Made by a program: the position numbers and the translations under genes
NCBI GenBank assembly: GCA_024449915.1
Contig: JAMZAV010000360.1
Coordinates: 310,001 to 374,000, forward strand
DNA from: Sweltsa coloradensis
Taxonomy: Eukaryota; Arthropoda; Insecta; Plecoptera; Chloroperlidae
DNA length: 64,000 nucleotides
Direction: 5' to 3'
Part shown: piece by piece, positions 31,860 to 44,333 of the stretch
How the letters are laid out: each line of letters opens with the position of its first letter
Position numbering within the stretch: position 1 is the stretch's first letter
The notes under the pieces: model-generated
What the model saw: the letters and a program-made list of their open reading frames with translations, nothing else
Databases searched by the model: none
What the model was told of the DNA's origin: nothing

Positions 31860-34800
31860 ATAAGCGAATACATTACTAATATGCTATGTCGACTGCTTGA
31901 CTTCAACGACGCAGAAGTTATAGTTAAATTACTAAATTATTTAATTAAATAATATATGAAAAAACAATAGTTGACACAATTTGTTTGCAACGTTAAGCCA
32001 TTGTAAACTATCGTACACGTGCCCAGTGTTGTCACAGGGTCAGGGTTCACCCGAGGCAAGAATGAGTTATGAAATATCTGTAAAATATGTGGAAAAGATT
32101 TACGTTGCCTCTCGTCAGCAGCCTGCAGCCAGATGGATACGATGGAGACCAGTCCGAGCGAGGAGGTTAAGCAGCATCGAGCATGGCCAGAAGGAGGATG
32201 GTTACTAGCTCACTATTTCACAATGTCATTTCTAGGCTTCAAAACAAAACAACAACATGGAAACAAAACAGACACTAACAAATCAGAGGGTCTGTTTGCT
32301 GGCCATACTTTTACTTACTTGGAGTAACTCGGATAACGAAATAGCCGTTTGCCTCGCAAAATGTTTTACTCTTATTCCATTTCCTTGGAATCAAGTAACA
32401 TTATTTAGAGAAGGATTTTCATTTTTTCATGCTCAATCTAATAATGAATTACCTGCATACAAAGAGTAATGTCCTCTTAACTCTATAAGCCTATACTCGA
32501 ATGTGATATGAGATAAGATTCAAGTAATGGCCAGCAAACAGACCTAGTGATTTAAACAAAATCCCGTTTGCACGGCCGTCTGAAATCACGGATGTCCAAA
32601 TCTTTGCATAGAAGTCATGGAAACAGAAATGAAGGAATTATTCTTTTATAATATGCAGTTTAAGAACATAGTACGGTAGGTATTGTACCTATAATGGTCC
32701 ATAAAAACCAATAACAACACATATATTTATTTTTGATTGACAACCACTTAAAGCTTCAAAACAAAACACATAATAAATAATAATATGTCATTTATAATAG
32801 CCCCACTGAAAATCAGCTCTTGTGAGTAATTGATTAAAAAATAAATGGATTAATTATGTTGTATATAAATTTCTAGGGACAGGAAAAGTAGTACTAACTA
32901 AATATCAAATGTATTGCCAAACATGGAAGTGGAACACAACAGTCCTCACATGAAACAATGTTTGCATATTGGATAAATAACGTGTACTACTTTTGTACGA
33001 TAACATTACCGGCGGCGGTACTAGTATGTTGTGGTTTGGGAATGGGAAAATAGGAATTCAAAATCACATAATCAGTGAATAAACTGACAAGTGACCAAAT
33101 TAGATAAATCCATACTTTTATTCTTAGTTGTTGCATTTGGCTTCATCCTTCTGAATCTAATAAATTGCAATAAGTTGTACATAATGTTTATATTCATTGA
33201 TACAGAATGAGTTTGACTTTTATGTTTTTTAATTACACAAATAGATTGTCTCTTGTGTGCAAATGTAACAGTGAATGCCATAACTATGTCATCAACATTT
33301 GCATAGATCTGATTGGAAATCACTCGTTACAAACACAAATACTGTATTTACAATCATAAAAACCACACTTAAAATAAGATTGTCATGCCATTATATTATA
33401 AAGGCAAATAACTTTCATTTTGCAGAACAATATTATTAGCCTGTATCCAGAAGAAATACAAAACTTGCACAAGAGTATCTTGTATTTGAATTAAAATTTA
33501 ACTTTATAAAATGACACTGTCATTAAAACTATTTTTGTGCTTCCATCATTGTTTTAGGAGAAAATAATTAAGTAGACTTCTGTATGCAGATGTAAATACA
33601 GTATTTACGAAGAGCCTGGGCACTAAGCGGAGTAAATAATCAAACGTATTTTTTTGAGCCTGTTCAATTTTTGCACATAATAAAAGACACAAACACATGT
33701 AAGAAACAGTTGAACACAATACAGTGGAACTGCGGCTGCCAAAGTACATTTCACTTTTAGAATCTCGATTAATCACCAATAGGCAATAATTAATAAGATA
33801 TGAATGTTAATTTAGGTATTACAATTGAGCCAGTTAATAATCAAAGTATATAATAATAATATTGAGTTAGCTAATTATATTTCATTGTAAAGGAAACTGA
33901 TATGGTTAAAGAAAGTAACTACTGGAAAGGTTTTTTTTTTCTTCATTAATAAAATAAACTTACAAAAAAGAAAAAATTTTTAAATTTTAAAAAATGTCTG
34001 GAGAAATATAGAGGCTTAGGCTACCTCAAATTTCAATAAGATGATTTTCTATAATTAATGTTGATCCAGAAAAATAATCACAAAACGGTTCTAAATGAAT
34101 CTACCGTTCTAAACAAATTTCGAGAATTAAAAGACTGTCTTAAAATTCCAAAAAGGAGTACTTTTTAAAAAAATCTAAAAAAACACTAAAACTATTCGAA
34201 ATTTTTTTAATTACTATGCTATCCCATAAAATATAAAATATAATTTATTTTTTATCTTTCTAGACAATTAAAAGATTCTAATACAGTGGACCTTCAGTAA
34301 ACCAATTTATTTATAGTACATAGTATGCTTTTCCTCAAGTTCCAAATTGAGCTTGTAAGTTAATCAAAACAGTTATGTAATGTTATTTATTTACAGCTAC
34401 ATAGAGGTAGCTTAATATGCAGATTTTGTGTATGATATTGATAAGATTTCTCACAATACTGAGATTACCCATCCATGCACTTGCACAAATACACACCATG
34501 GCAAACTCCTTTACACGTTTCCGTTCACAGCAAATTATCTTGGAAGATTCCCTCTCAACACACATTAAACATAAGGCTGACTCATGAACCCTTGGCAAAG
34601 TGCCAGTGCAGTTTGAGTCTTGATAGCCTCATCACCGACACCAATAACCAGGGTGTCATGTACATACCCCAAACAACTAACTAGCTTCATAAGAGACTAA
34701 GTGATAAATGCAATAATGTTGACTTTTTAATTACAGTTTTAGAAGGTTTTGGATTGAATATGGATTATTGTAGGCCTACACATGTTTTTAATTATTAAGT

Positions 34801-37800
34801 AATGATAATACTGTACATAATAGTATTTGTTTGTGTGTATATTAAAAACAGGTCACTTAGGTCATAGAATACTTGAATTGAGAACTTTTGTGTACTACCG
34901 TACAACTAAATGAGTAAGCCGATTTGGGGCTATGAAAAAAAGAAGAAGAAGAAGAGAAGAGAGAAGGTGATTAAGTTTAGAAAGGGCTTGCTGAAATTGC
35001 ATTCATAAGTTTCCTAAAATGCTTGTTTAGAAAGTACAGTAACAAGTATAGTTTTAACTTGACAGCTAAAAGAGGGTTTAAAATATTTAAAAAAAACAAC
35101 AAAAATGCGAAACATGCACCACGTTTTATTCATAACTAAATATTAAGTAGGTGCACCAAAGATAAACAAGGTTATAAATTTTGTTAGAAACTTGTAACTA
35201 AAGTGAAAACCTGGCAACTATGGTACTGGACATCAATATGTAATTGGAGAACTAAGGCGAGTTATAACATTGTCGGAGCACATTTAAGTAGAAATGCTAT
35301 CTTTTTGATTTCTTAGCTTGCTCAGATTAAGATTTCAATGGTATAATTGTAGTTTACATTATTTATTGCCCCACCATTATGTAGGAAGGTTGGCAGAAAA
35401 GGGCAGAATACCCCAAACACAAGCACTAAATATTGCAAGAAAGATACATTTGATATCAATTTTGGGTTGGCTAAGATGTAGTAGGTAGGTAGTTTTAAAT
35501 TCTAATTTATTTTGAGTTAGTTATTTTCATATGCAATATTAATTTTATTCAGTCCTATTCCTTTGAAACCACAAAATAGAATTTCAAGCAAATAAAAAGT
35601 GCTGAAACCTTTGCTATCTAAATCCAGCCTTAGGTATACGGGGGTGGGGGGTAGGAATGTTCCCGGGTACTCAACACATGGCTCGCACACTCGTCCTGCA
35701 ACAATTTTGGCGTTTTACTAGTAGCACTAGGAAGTGAAAATGGAAATTGCTTTAAATGCAGCCAAACTATATGCAATGCAAATGTTCATAAAAGAATAAC
35801 TTGTTAGTTCATAGACGCTCGTAGGTATAAGCTATAGCACATGGGATGGTTAATTCTACAAACCACTGAATGGTACTTATAAGGCAGATGACACAGAGGA
35901 ATGGGAATTTACGCATTGTTCTAAGAGTGAAGAATTATTATTAGAGGTGTATGAAATAGCATTGAGTTATGCTACAGATACGAAATAAAATATATTTATA
36001 CTAGTTTTGTAAAATGTTCTTGCCATTTCCAAGCTTTAAAACTAAAGTAGTTTTTGAAAGTATTCTATTTTCATAAATAGACACCACAAAACTCTACCTT
36101 CATAATTATGCCACAATGCACAACATATTTACTTGGTACCCTTGTACCCGAGCAAATATTGGTTTAATTTTTTTAAGTACTATATAGGCCTATAGGCCTA
36201 AGGTTAGTTAAAAAACTACTAAAACAAATGTTTGCAGTTGTAAAACTTTATACTCACCTCTATTTCAGTTTCAGTATTTAACTAAAACCGTTTTTACACC
36301 ATTCTATAAAACAAGAAAACATATGTCCGCTAAGCCAGCTTACAGAATTCTATTAAATGCATTTTATTTAAGTCTGATTAGCCTGGCTGTAGAGGCCTCC
36401 GCTATAATCATGAGGTTTTTGTATTGTTGGGTTATTTTTTACGGGTGATGAGTTAAAAAGTACTAACTGAAGTAAGACAAGTTTATATGCAACCTATCAA
36501 AAATCACTCACAACTTGCGAGCTAGCTAGTAGAACTTTAGAGTGTTGCTTGAAATTATATTTCATACACCTCCAATATCAATATCAAATACAAATACTAA
36601 GTAATTATTGAAATATGATTCTCAGATCTTGTTTATTTCAATAATTTGTGCCTATCAGATGACTTTCAAGTTAGTCTTAGCCTTGTTAAAGAAATAAAAC
36701 CAAATACTACCAGGAATAACGGGAAGTTTCCTTGATTTTACAATCATAAATATTCTAATTTAAAATAAAACTGTAGACAAAATAGGGCATAGCGTACATT
36801 CTTCACATTTCAAGTAAAGAGTTCACTTTACCAAACAGCAAGAAATGATTGTAAAATGTGTAAGTAGGGCCCAAATATACCGGTAACGAAGTGAATGTAG
36901 TATTATATAAAATACGTGTAGAATACTGTTGTAGATTGTGCCACTTGTCCTTATTGTCATTTGAAGCAAATGTAGTATGCATTAGTAAACTGGGTTACAT
37001 TACTTTGACATCTTATACCACATAGATTGATTAAAAAAATGATGAATATTACAGTTTTATATTTATGTTATAATTATATATACTATATTTATATACTGTA
37101 TAGGTACGTATCCCAAACTGTAAACTCTCAATATATTATATATGCCTACATAACATTGAATGGAGAAACATGATGTTCAGAAGCTTTGCAGAAGCAAAGC
37201 TCTGTTGGTACATTTTTAAAACATTTACGAAACGCATCAAAATCATTTAAACCAATCCAATCCTCTAAAATACAAAAGCCACCGATTTTCATTTACAAGA
37301 TATAGATGGCACAACATGGTAAAAGTAAAATGCAATTTATTAAAAAAATATGTGTGTTGCTCTCCAACAGCCTTGAGACGACAAATTATTGTTTGTGTCT
37401 AGAAAATTCTTTGATAGATAAATACATTCCAATCACATCACAATGTTCAGTCACCAACATATATATCAAGGGTATGTCAGCAACCGTTTTTGCCATAACA
37501 AATCTGCTGCATTTATCTTGTTATGAAATAATATTACTACTACCATATGTTGTTGGTTTCTTTATGTCCATATTTTTACAGTCAATTTGTAGTTGGATTG
37601 TGAGCAGGAAACTATAAGTTAAGTGCAGAAGAGTTGCAAGAGCAGAGAAGTTTAATATTGTTTTGTGAGGTTTGTTGGTCCTTCGTGGTTATCCCTACTT
37701 TCAATGCGGTTCAAAGACCAATTTTTACTTTTTTTAACCTCAGAGATTAACTTGCTATGTATATGTAAATGGTGGCCTTGGGAGTTGTTTTAGCTAGCTC

Positions 37801-38283
37801 ATATCAAAGAGTACAATGTCCCCCGATATAAAAATCAGTTCTTATAAATGTGCAGACTATAAATACAAATTGATTTACCCTTGATGTAAATGTCGACAAG
37901 TGTACATATTATTATATTAAACATTGTAGTAAAATCCAATTCTATATAAATGAAGCAAACATAGGACAACTGTCTCTACAGCTGTGATTTGTTAAACATA
38001 ATTTAAAATAGGTCTCTAAAAAGAGTATAATTATAAGAAGTAAGTACCAGTACAACCACACTAATGGTCACCTAAAAAATAAAAATTAATACACCCCAGT
38101 ATTAGGACTTCCAATAACTAATCTACTACTACTAGCTCTACAACTAGGATTGTACATGAATTATATCTACTAGTGCATTATTGTCATCGTTGAATGTATC
38201 TACTGACTTGACTATCTATATGTATGATGTAGGGCCTATATGCATTAAAACAATTCGAGAGGTATCACCACCGATTTCTAAAT
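31860..38283. other. AT-rich DNA, no gene recognised
   Basis: This is the longest apparently low-repeat stretch. It contains an 18-bp inverted repeat, GGTCTGTTTGCTGGCCAT (32289-32306), mirrored at about 32529-32546, that may bound a small MITE. A GAA-rich microsatellite lies at 34936-34968. Open frames at 32133-32327 and 37306-37617 have no recognisable motif. Part could be 3' untranslated or flanking DNA of the minus-strand gene at 44-48 kb, but nothing proves this. Confidence 0.4.
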
Positions 38284-38291
38284 ATGTATAC

Positions 38292-38682
38292 CTAGGGATG
38301 TAAACAGGAAATATTTCCAAAAAATTATTTCCCAGAAAATTTCTGGAAATGTTTTTCTGGATTTTTTTTTAAAGAGGCAGTGCACTTTTTACCTTAGGGG
38401 CATTTAGCTCAAAATATTGGAAGATTAGTGCTAAATAAAAAAAATCTGAAATGTTCTGCTCTTTCATATGACATTCTTAAAAATATTTTAAATCTAGTTG
38501 TAACTTTGTACCTCAAGGGCCAGGGCTATCTCATATTATCTGCCAATCCTTCAAATTCAAATTGAGATTGTTATACCCTTAAGACAGCTCTGGAGCCTAA
38601 ATATACAATTCATTGAAAAAAAAATTTGGGGGGGGGCCCCCAAATTTTCCCCAAAACAAATTTCCGGAAATTTTACTTTACT
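38292..38682. mobile_element. hAT-like MITE with perfect target duplication
   Basis: ATGTATAC flanks both sides exactly (38284-38291 and 38683-38690; TATGTATAC also matches). The left end reads TAGGGATGTAAACAGGAAAT, and the right end mirrors it loosely (GGAAATTTTACTTTAC). The 8-bp duplication and TAGGG start suggest a hAT-type element. No coding capacity. Confidence 0.65.
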
Positions 38683-38694
38683 ATGTATACTTAA

Positions 38695-39420
38695 CCCATC
38701 TGCACCCGTAAGCGGACTAGTCCGCGAATCATAGCCTGGCCGCGGAAGCCATAAGCGGACTGGTCCGCATTTACGCGCGCTTCCATTCAAACTGCAGTAG
38801 TATCAGCTCATCGGCCAATTGTTGTACTTTTTGTTGCATTTCCCGCGTCAAGTATGTAGTGACATCTAGTGGTGTTCTTTGGTACTCTTGCGGCAAAAAC
38901 GTGAAGCTACAATCGACTTTGTTATCGACGTGAAACTAGCGCGCCTGTCTACTGTCAATAATGGCAGATTCGGATCAACCAAAGCGTTGTTCTCGGCAAA
39001 AACAATACTACCCTAAAGCAGTCAACTTTTGGATGTTCTTGGATCAGATTTCAGTGATAGTGATGGTGAAAGTTGTGATTTTAATCGTATGCGTAGAACC
39101 GGTGCAGATATAGTAAGTGAAAGTGACAGCGAAGAAGAAATGTGCGTTGATGTGCGTGGGAGTAATATTGAGGTTAGGAATGGGCGTGATCACGATCGCG
39201 AGGGTCGTACTTGTAGCCGTACAATTTCGTGTATTGTTAGTTGTGAACAGGCCTAGGCCTAGAAATAATGCTACGGTAATAATAAGTGATAGTGACAGTG
39301 ATGATGTTGATAATGTTGTTCTTACTGTAGGCCTACTACGCTGCAACTTCGATGTGCAGAGGGCAAAAGTGCGCGGTTTCCGTGGGCGCGCTAGCGTTTT
39401 GGGGCGCTGGTGCGGATGGG
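38695..39420 (+). mobile_element. piggyBac deletion derivative flanked by TTAA
   Basis: TTAA at 38691-38694 and 39421-39424 flank a 726-bp element whose ends are CCCATCTGCACC and GGTGCGGATGGG, inverted repeats with one mismatch beginning CCC and ending GGG, as in piggyBac elements. Subterminal palindromes GCGGACTAGTCCGC (38712-38725) and GCGGACTGGTCCGC follow. It begins one base after the right target duplication of the neighbouring MITE. Confidence 0.85.
38961..39256 (+). pseudogene. piggyBac transposase N-terminal relic
   Basis: An ATG at 38961 opens MADSDQPKRCSRQKQYY. After a frameshift near 39020 the +1-related frame continues LLDVLGSDFSDSDGES and an acidic Ser/Asp/Glu-rich stretch (VSESDSEEEM). 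Acidic low-complexity N-termini like this are usual for piggyBac transposases. The catalytic DDD core is entirely missing, the element closing 160 bp later. Assignment depends mainly on the TTAA-flanked termini. Confidence 0.6.
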
Positions 39421-39592
39421 TTAATTAAATAAGAGCATTTCATTCAGTTAACGAAAACAATGTCTTTCGGAGTGAGCATATTATTGGGCATGCTTTTAAG
39501 TAAACGCCCATTTAGTATTGATATTTGAGCTTAAGTTGAATCTCTACACATACAAGCGCCAAGCGCAGAACTAGATGGGTATACAATACTAT

Positions 39593-41217
39593 TAGGGGTG
39601 TGCGAGTAGCACATTTTGAATTCGAGTCGAGTCGAGTATTCCTTTAAATACTCGAGTATCGAGTCGAGTCGAGTCGAGTATTCATTTCAAAATTTAATTT
39701 TTTTATTTAGTCGGTCCACTTGGAACACAACGATTTTTCTGTTGTAAACATATAAAAAATACATCATTGTACTTGTATCAGGCTATTGAGGCCTTCCTGC
39801 CCTTTGTGCTGGTCAAAATCAATAAAATTATAATTATACAAAATGTTATCAAGAGTTCCTGGCCCCATAACAATACTGCTGCGATGTTTTAATCCGAAAA
39901 AAAATCCTCCAAATTCGCACTCTCATTATAATATTCGCGGTCTAGGCATCTCCAATGCTATTTCAGCACATTTAAATATTTCGCGCCCTTGAATGGTTCC
40001 AGCAGTCGATAAAGAAGGTTAGGTAACTTCTTTATCGACTAGGTTAACCTTCTTTATCGACTCTAGTTCTAGCGATGGCCGACGGAGCGCGCCACGCGTC
40101 GTTCGCGTCTAATATGACATAGTGCCGACTTGGCTAACCTTTTCCCTCTCTGTCTGGCGTGGCGCGCGCACCATGCTAACCCACGTCTCCGGATGCGCGC
40201 GCATCACATAATGTCTGCCGCGCAGTTCAAAGAAATAGTTAACCCTAATTAATTTTAAAAGCGGGACATTATAATATTAGGTAAATAATATTCATTAAAG
40301 CGGACGTGAGGAAATAAAATAAAAAAAACTTCAAAACCTTAACGTTTCTATTTAAAATATAAAGGACTTTTACCAGGAAAGGAGTTTTATTAATTATTAT
40401 CAGAAAATAAACAAAAATACCTTCAAACCTTTAACGTTTCTATTTAAAATACAATGGCACAGATAATGGACTTCCAAAAAAAAAAAAAACACATCGTCGG
40501 AGGTTTGAACCAGCGAACCCTTCTTTCACAATCCCACCCGTTACCACCCTGCTACAGCGCACTGTGAACGATGCTCGCCTATAAACGTGTATAGTGGCAT
40601 CGCAAGCGAGCCGTGAGCGCGCGGTGGTGGGGGAAGGTTAGCCAAGTCGGCCTAACGATTCACGCGTTCGCGTCATCAAATACTGGCATCAAAGCAAAGA
40701 TGGAAGATTGAAGGAAGAGACATAAAACATGTCAAACTACGCCAACTACGATTTTAATTACGTAAAAAGTGCATTAATGGAATGTTCACTGGCATTCTTT
40801 CTTCTCGATAGTTGATCAGAAATATTAGTGATATAGACGCAACGAAACCAATAAAGGATATTTGTTTTCGACGCCGTGTAGGCCTAGGTTAGGCCTAGTC
40901 CTATTTCCGGTTCCCGCATCCAAGTCTCCGTTGTTGTTTATCGTAATAATTTTAAAAGCACGCAGTCTCTAGGGCCAAGGCCTACTTTTTGCCGTCACAG
41001 TACACACGTAGTAGGCCTAGGTTGTAATAAGCCTAGGCCCAGGTCTCTGTACGTAGGCCTTGCCCTACTGTGATGATGGTTCTTTTCAGTTTTCATAGGA
41101 TTTCATATGTTTAAAACTCGACTCGAAAACTTCGAGCCTAAAACCAAACTCAACTCGATGTCGAGTATAAAAAAAAACTCGAAAAAACTCGACATTTCGA
41201 GTACTCGCACACCCCTA
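39593..41217. mobile_element. Non-autonomous hAT-type element with perfect 8-bp target duplication
   Basis: Left end TAGGGGTGTGCGAGTA and right end TACTCGCACACCCCTA are inverted repeats. The flanks AATACTAT (39585-39592 and 41218-41225) are identical. Subterminal regions are packed with GAGTCGAGTCGAG on the left and CTCGA motifs on the right. Length is 1625 bp with no transposase frame. A second inverted-repeat element is nested inside. Confidence 0.9.
40124..40651. mobile_element. Nested inverted-repeat element inside the 39.6-kb hAT
   Basis: GCCGACTTGGCTAACCTT (40124-40141) is exactly mirrored at 40634-40651. The interior has two copies of a unit TTCAAACCTTTAACGTTTCT, close to the unit inside the MITE at 4969-5194. 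A clear target duplication was not identified. Confidence 0.6.
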
Positions 41218-41225
41218 AATACTAT

Positions 41226-42412
41226 ACATAGTTCAAATAAGCAACCTCTATTATCTCCACTTTTCTTGTATGCCACAATCATACAGATCTGTAAGTCAGT
41301 TTCCATTCCCTTTCACCTAACAAATTTTGACTACTACCACCTCTTGGAGCCGACTAGTTAGGAAAATCTTTAACCAATAATATTTAGATCTTTGCTCTTG
41401 ATGGCTTTTCACTCTCTCAGCGATTGTTGGAATGGCTGCAATACATAGCAGTTTACTGTCAAATTGCCTCATATATTCTAATGTAGGAATTACAGATTTT
41501 TTCCTGTGCAAAAAAAACTAAAATTTTGTGTTTGATTGTTGATTAGAAAGATAACTTGATGACACAAAATGAGACCATGCTAGAACCATGAGATAAACTC
41601 GTGTTACAGTTTATTTCTTCCAGTACACCGGACTTTTGTAACAAATAAAAAAACAAGTCTACATCAGCTAAACATTGTATAGTAAATATGTAGTACTACT
41701 AATGTACAGCCTACTTACTAAGGGTTGCTAGTATCTGGACAACAGTGGACCTATATGCAAAGTAGGGGACCAAAGCCAAACAGGCTTTTCTACCAAGGCT
41801 ACATAAGCTCATGGCAACTTCAAATCACATACCACACCCTCCCATTTTAAAACAGCAACAATTAGACTGAAGATATCTTAACAGCCATTAACTTACATTT
41901 TTCTCTTTGCACTTTCTAACACCTACATGAACACGCATGTAATAGCAGCTCGTACATCCCACATAGTGACATTAATAGATGATTTTCATAGGCGATAAAG
42001 CCAATAATCCAGTGTTATGACTGAGTTTGGTCAACAAGGTTTGGTCCCAGCAATGAATCTGTCTTTAAACACAAACAGTGGATCATTCTCTTGTTGGTTC
42101 ATCAGAAACTGTCTATGAAATAATTATTTAATAATTGTTATGATCCTATTTCTAGCATAGCCATTTCTTGTTGGATCATCCAAAAATGGCCATGAAATAT
42201 TATTTATCTGTTATAATCCCAATTTTTAAGTAGGTAGTCATTTCTTGTTGGATTGACAACAGAAATAATAAAATATTATTTAAAATTTAAATTAATGATA
42301 GCCTTGTAATAATTTTCTAATCTTAAAAATATATAGTTAGTACTAAAACATTTCATGATGATGCAGGTCAAAGTATCAACTTGTTTCTAAAATAAGAAAA
42401 ACATGACTAGAA
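41226..42412. other. Single-copy-looking DNA between two hAT elements
   Basis: No exons or paired terminal repeats recognised. A variant of TTTCTTGTTGGAT-CA recurs three times near 42090-42260, suggesting a small degenerate duplication. Confidence 0.35.
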
Positions 42413-42420
42413 ACAGAAAG

Positions 42421-44034
42421 TAGGGCTGTGCAATTCTTCATTTTGTATTTTGAGTTGAGTCCGATTCCGAATCCAAAAAAATACTCAATTTCGAATCCGA
42501 GTCGAGTCCGATTCCGAGTCTTAAGTAGTAGGCCTAGGACCTAGATTTTAAAATTCAAGTGAGATTGAGCAGAAATGATAATTCCTGTTTGAATTTTGAG
42601 CGAGATTTGAGATTGAGAAAGATCGAGCAAATATCAAGATTGAGCGATCAACATATGAAAAATGTTAGAAATTCACCATCATTAGGCCTAGGGCCTAGGC
42701 CTTATCTATAAATTATAATACATTTTCCATGTGCAAGGCTGCAAGCTCAAAAAACCAGGCATTTTGGAAAAGTCCTCTCCAGAAGTAGCCTAGCTAAGCC
42801 TATTCCTAGGTCCTAGGGTCCCTGACTTATATATCGCAGAATAATAAATAATAATATTACAAGTATAGGGTATCAAATATAGCACAATCTTGTCTTAAAA
42901 TGTCCAGGAATTCTTCTGATTTATTTTTAATCATGTGGGGAAAACGTTTTAGGGGTAGGCTAGGCCTACATCTAGGGCCTAGGGCCTAGGCCTAGCCAAC
43001 CAACACCAACAATCAGCATCACTTTCCGATGAAAAATCATAACAAGATCGATCAAATTAAGAGTGTGTGGCACGTTGGTCTTGTGGTTAGCGTATCTGCT
43101 TCCAATGCAGAAGGTCCAGGGTTCGATTCCCGCCAGAGACAGAAGTTTTTTAACTTCTGATTTGGACTTAAGTCCATCAGTTCGTGTCTTAGGATTTTGT
43201 AAACGGTGACTTTGGAGCCGTCCTAGCAACGAAGCACATAATAAATTCAGAGTTGTTCTGAATCGGCCTTGTTGATTCTGGCGTTGATCCGCGGGTGTTC
43301 GCACTGTCCATACCACTGATTGCTATATTTCCTATTAAAAATATCGATCTTTGGTTGGTTATCGCTCCCTCGTCGATTGCGTCGGGGCCTACAGGGTTGG
43401 CTTGGTCGCTTTGATTTACTGTCCCCCACTGAAAATCAGTTATATAACTGAGTGGGTAGACTCTAAATACAATTTATTTATTTATTTTATTAAGAGGCAA
43501 TGCCACTATCATAGCCAAACCTGAAGACAATATATCAAAATCAATATTAATATCGGTTTCGCCCTAGCCTACCTAGACGTCTAGGGCCTTAGCCTACCTA
43601 GGTGCCTAGGGCCTTAGCCTAGGCTTACGGGATACATTTGGACAGTCACTTTCCGATGAAAACTCATTAGTAGATCGATAAAATTGCGCGTCGCTCCACG
43701 AAAATCCACCAGCATCAACAATAAATAACAATTTCTTGTTATCTCAAGTGTCCAGAAAATACACGTTGAGAAAAATCCCCCATTTGTGCGAGTTCAGTGG
43801 AAAGTTGATTTATTTATTGAAAATATATCGCTTGCGAAAAATTTCGACTTCTCGATAACGACCTCGAATAGTGAGCCCGAAAGACTTGCAGCGCGTTCTG
43901 TTGGCGAACTTTATAACTGTAACGTGTCGGCGACGGCGGCTTAATCGATCACTAAAGTACATTACCGCAAATTGAGGAATCGACTTCAAGTCTCAAATAC
44001 TTTACTCAAAATTTTGGGTACTCGCACAGCCCTA
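42421..44034. mobile_element. Second non-autonomous hAT-type element
   Basis: Left end TAGGGCTGTGCAATTCTT and right end ACTCGCACAGCCCTA are inverted over the outer part. The flanks ACAGAAAG and CTAGAAAG match at 6 of 8 positions. Subterminal GAGTCCGATTCCGA repeats resemble the GAGTCGAG repeats of the 39.6-kb element, so the two are probably related. A SINE (43064-43488) has inserted into it. No transposase frame. Confidence 0.8.
43064..43488 (+). mobile_element. tRNA-derived SINE with 8-bp target duplication
   Basis: ATTAAGAG flanks both sides (43056-43063 and 43489-43496). The head is tRNA-like, with box A-like TGTGGTTAGCG, a stem-loop TCTGC-TTCCAAT-GCAGA, and box B GGTTCGATTCC. A body of about 250 bp follows, then a conserved tail with CTTGGTCGCTTTGATTTACT and a hairpin (CCCACT...AGTGGG), ending in TTTA repeats. 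The same body occurs in reverse at 50253-50508, and the same tail at about 51606-51691. Confidence 0.9.
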
Positions 44035-44255
44035 CTAGAAAGAAGTGAATCTGAATCTAATAATGAAGTATATGGATGGTTATTACAGTAAAAAGAATTT
44101 CATGTACTGACGGTAAAAAGAAATCAGTTAACATTTCAGAATTTACATGTACACACTTAACCAACAAATGGCTCCAATAGAGCCATGGATTGCTTGCTCG
44201 CATTCAACCACATCCGCATATTTTAGTGTGGCGAGTACATGTGATGACCATGTAG

Positions 44256-44333
44256 CTAAACATTGCTCTCTGGCAACGAAGATTCAATTCCCGGAGAGAC
44301 AGCCACGGCCTTTCGGACTGGGCTCAATATCAT
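44256..44333 (-). CDS. Last coding exon of an unidentified cellular gene
   Basis: Minus strand: a strong acceptor (CTCTTTCTTTCAG) precedes ATGATATTGAGCCCAG, read in phase 0 as MILSPVRKAVAVSPG and on to SLPESNV and a TAG stop. The phase matches the upstream exon (46219-46341), which ends in phase 0. The SPVRK and VSPG patches are possible proline-directed kinase sites (inference). An alternative acceptor further upstream (GTAGCCAG before ACTTGCTCC) would give a different frame ending SPKGRGCLSGN with a TGA at 44284-44286; the downstream acceptor has the better pyrimidine tract. No homolog recognised. Confidence 0.5.
   Translation of the reverse strand: MILSPVRKAVAVSPGIESSLPESNV

Noticed and set aside
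32133..32327. 64-codon frame starting MDTMETSPSEEV
   Set aside because: The first 22 codons look somewhat protein-like, but no convincing donor or homolog was seen.
37306..37617. 103-codon open frame
   Set aside because: No recognisable motif, in AT-rich DNA with no splice or repeat context; likely chance.
43066..43140. Possible tRNA gene with CCA anticodon
   Set aside because: The T-stem pairs poorly and the sequence continues into a SINE body with target duplications.
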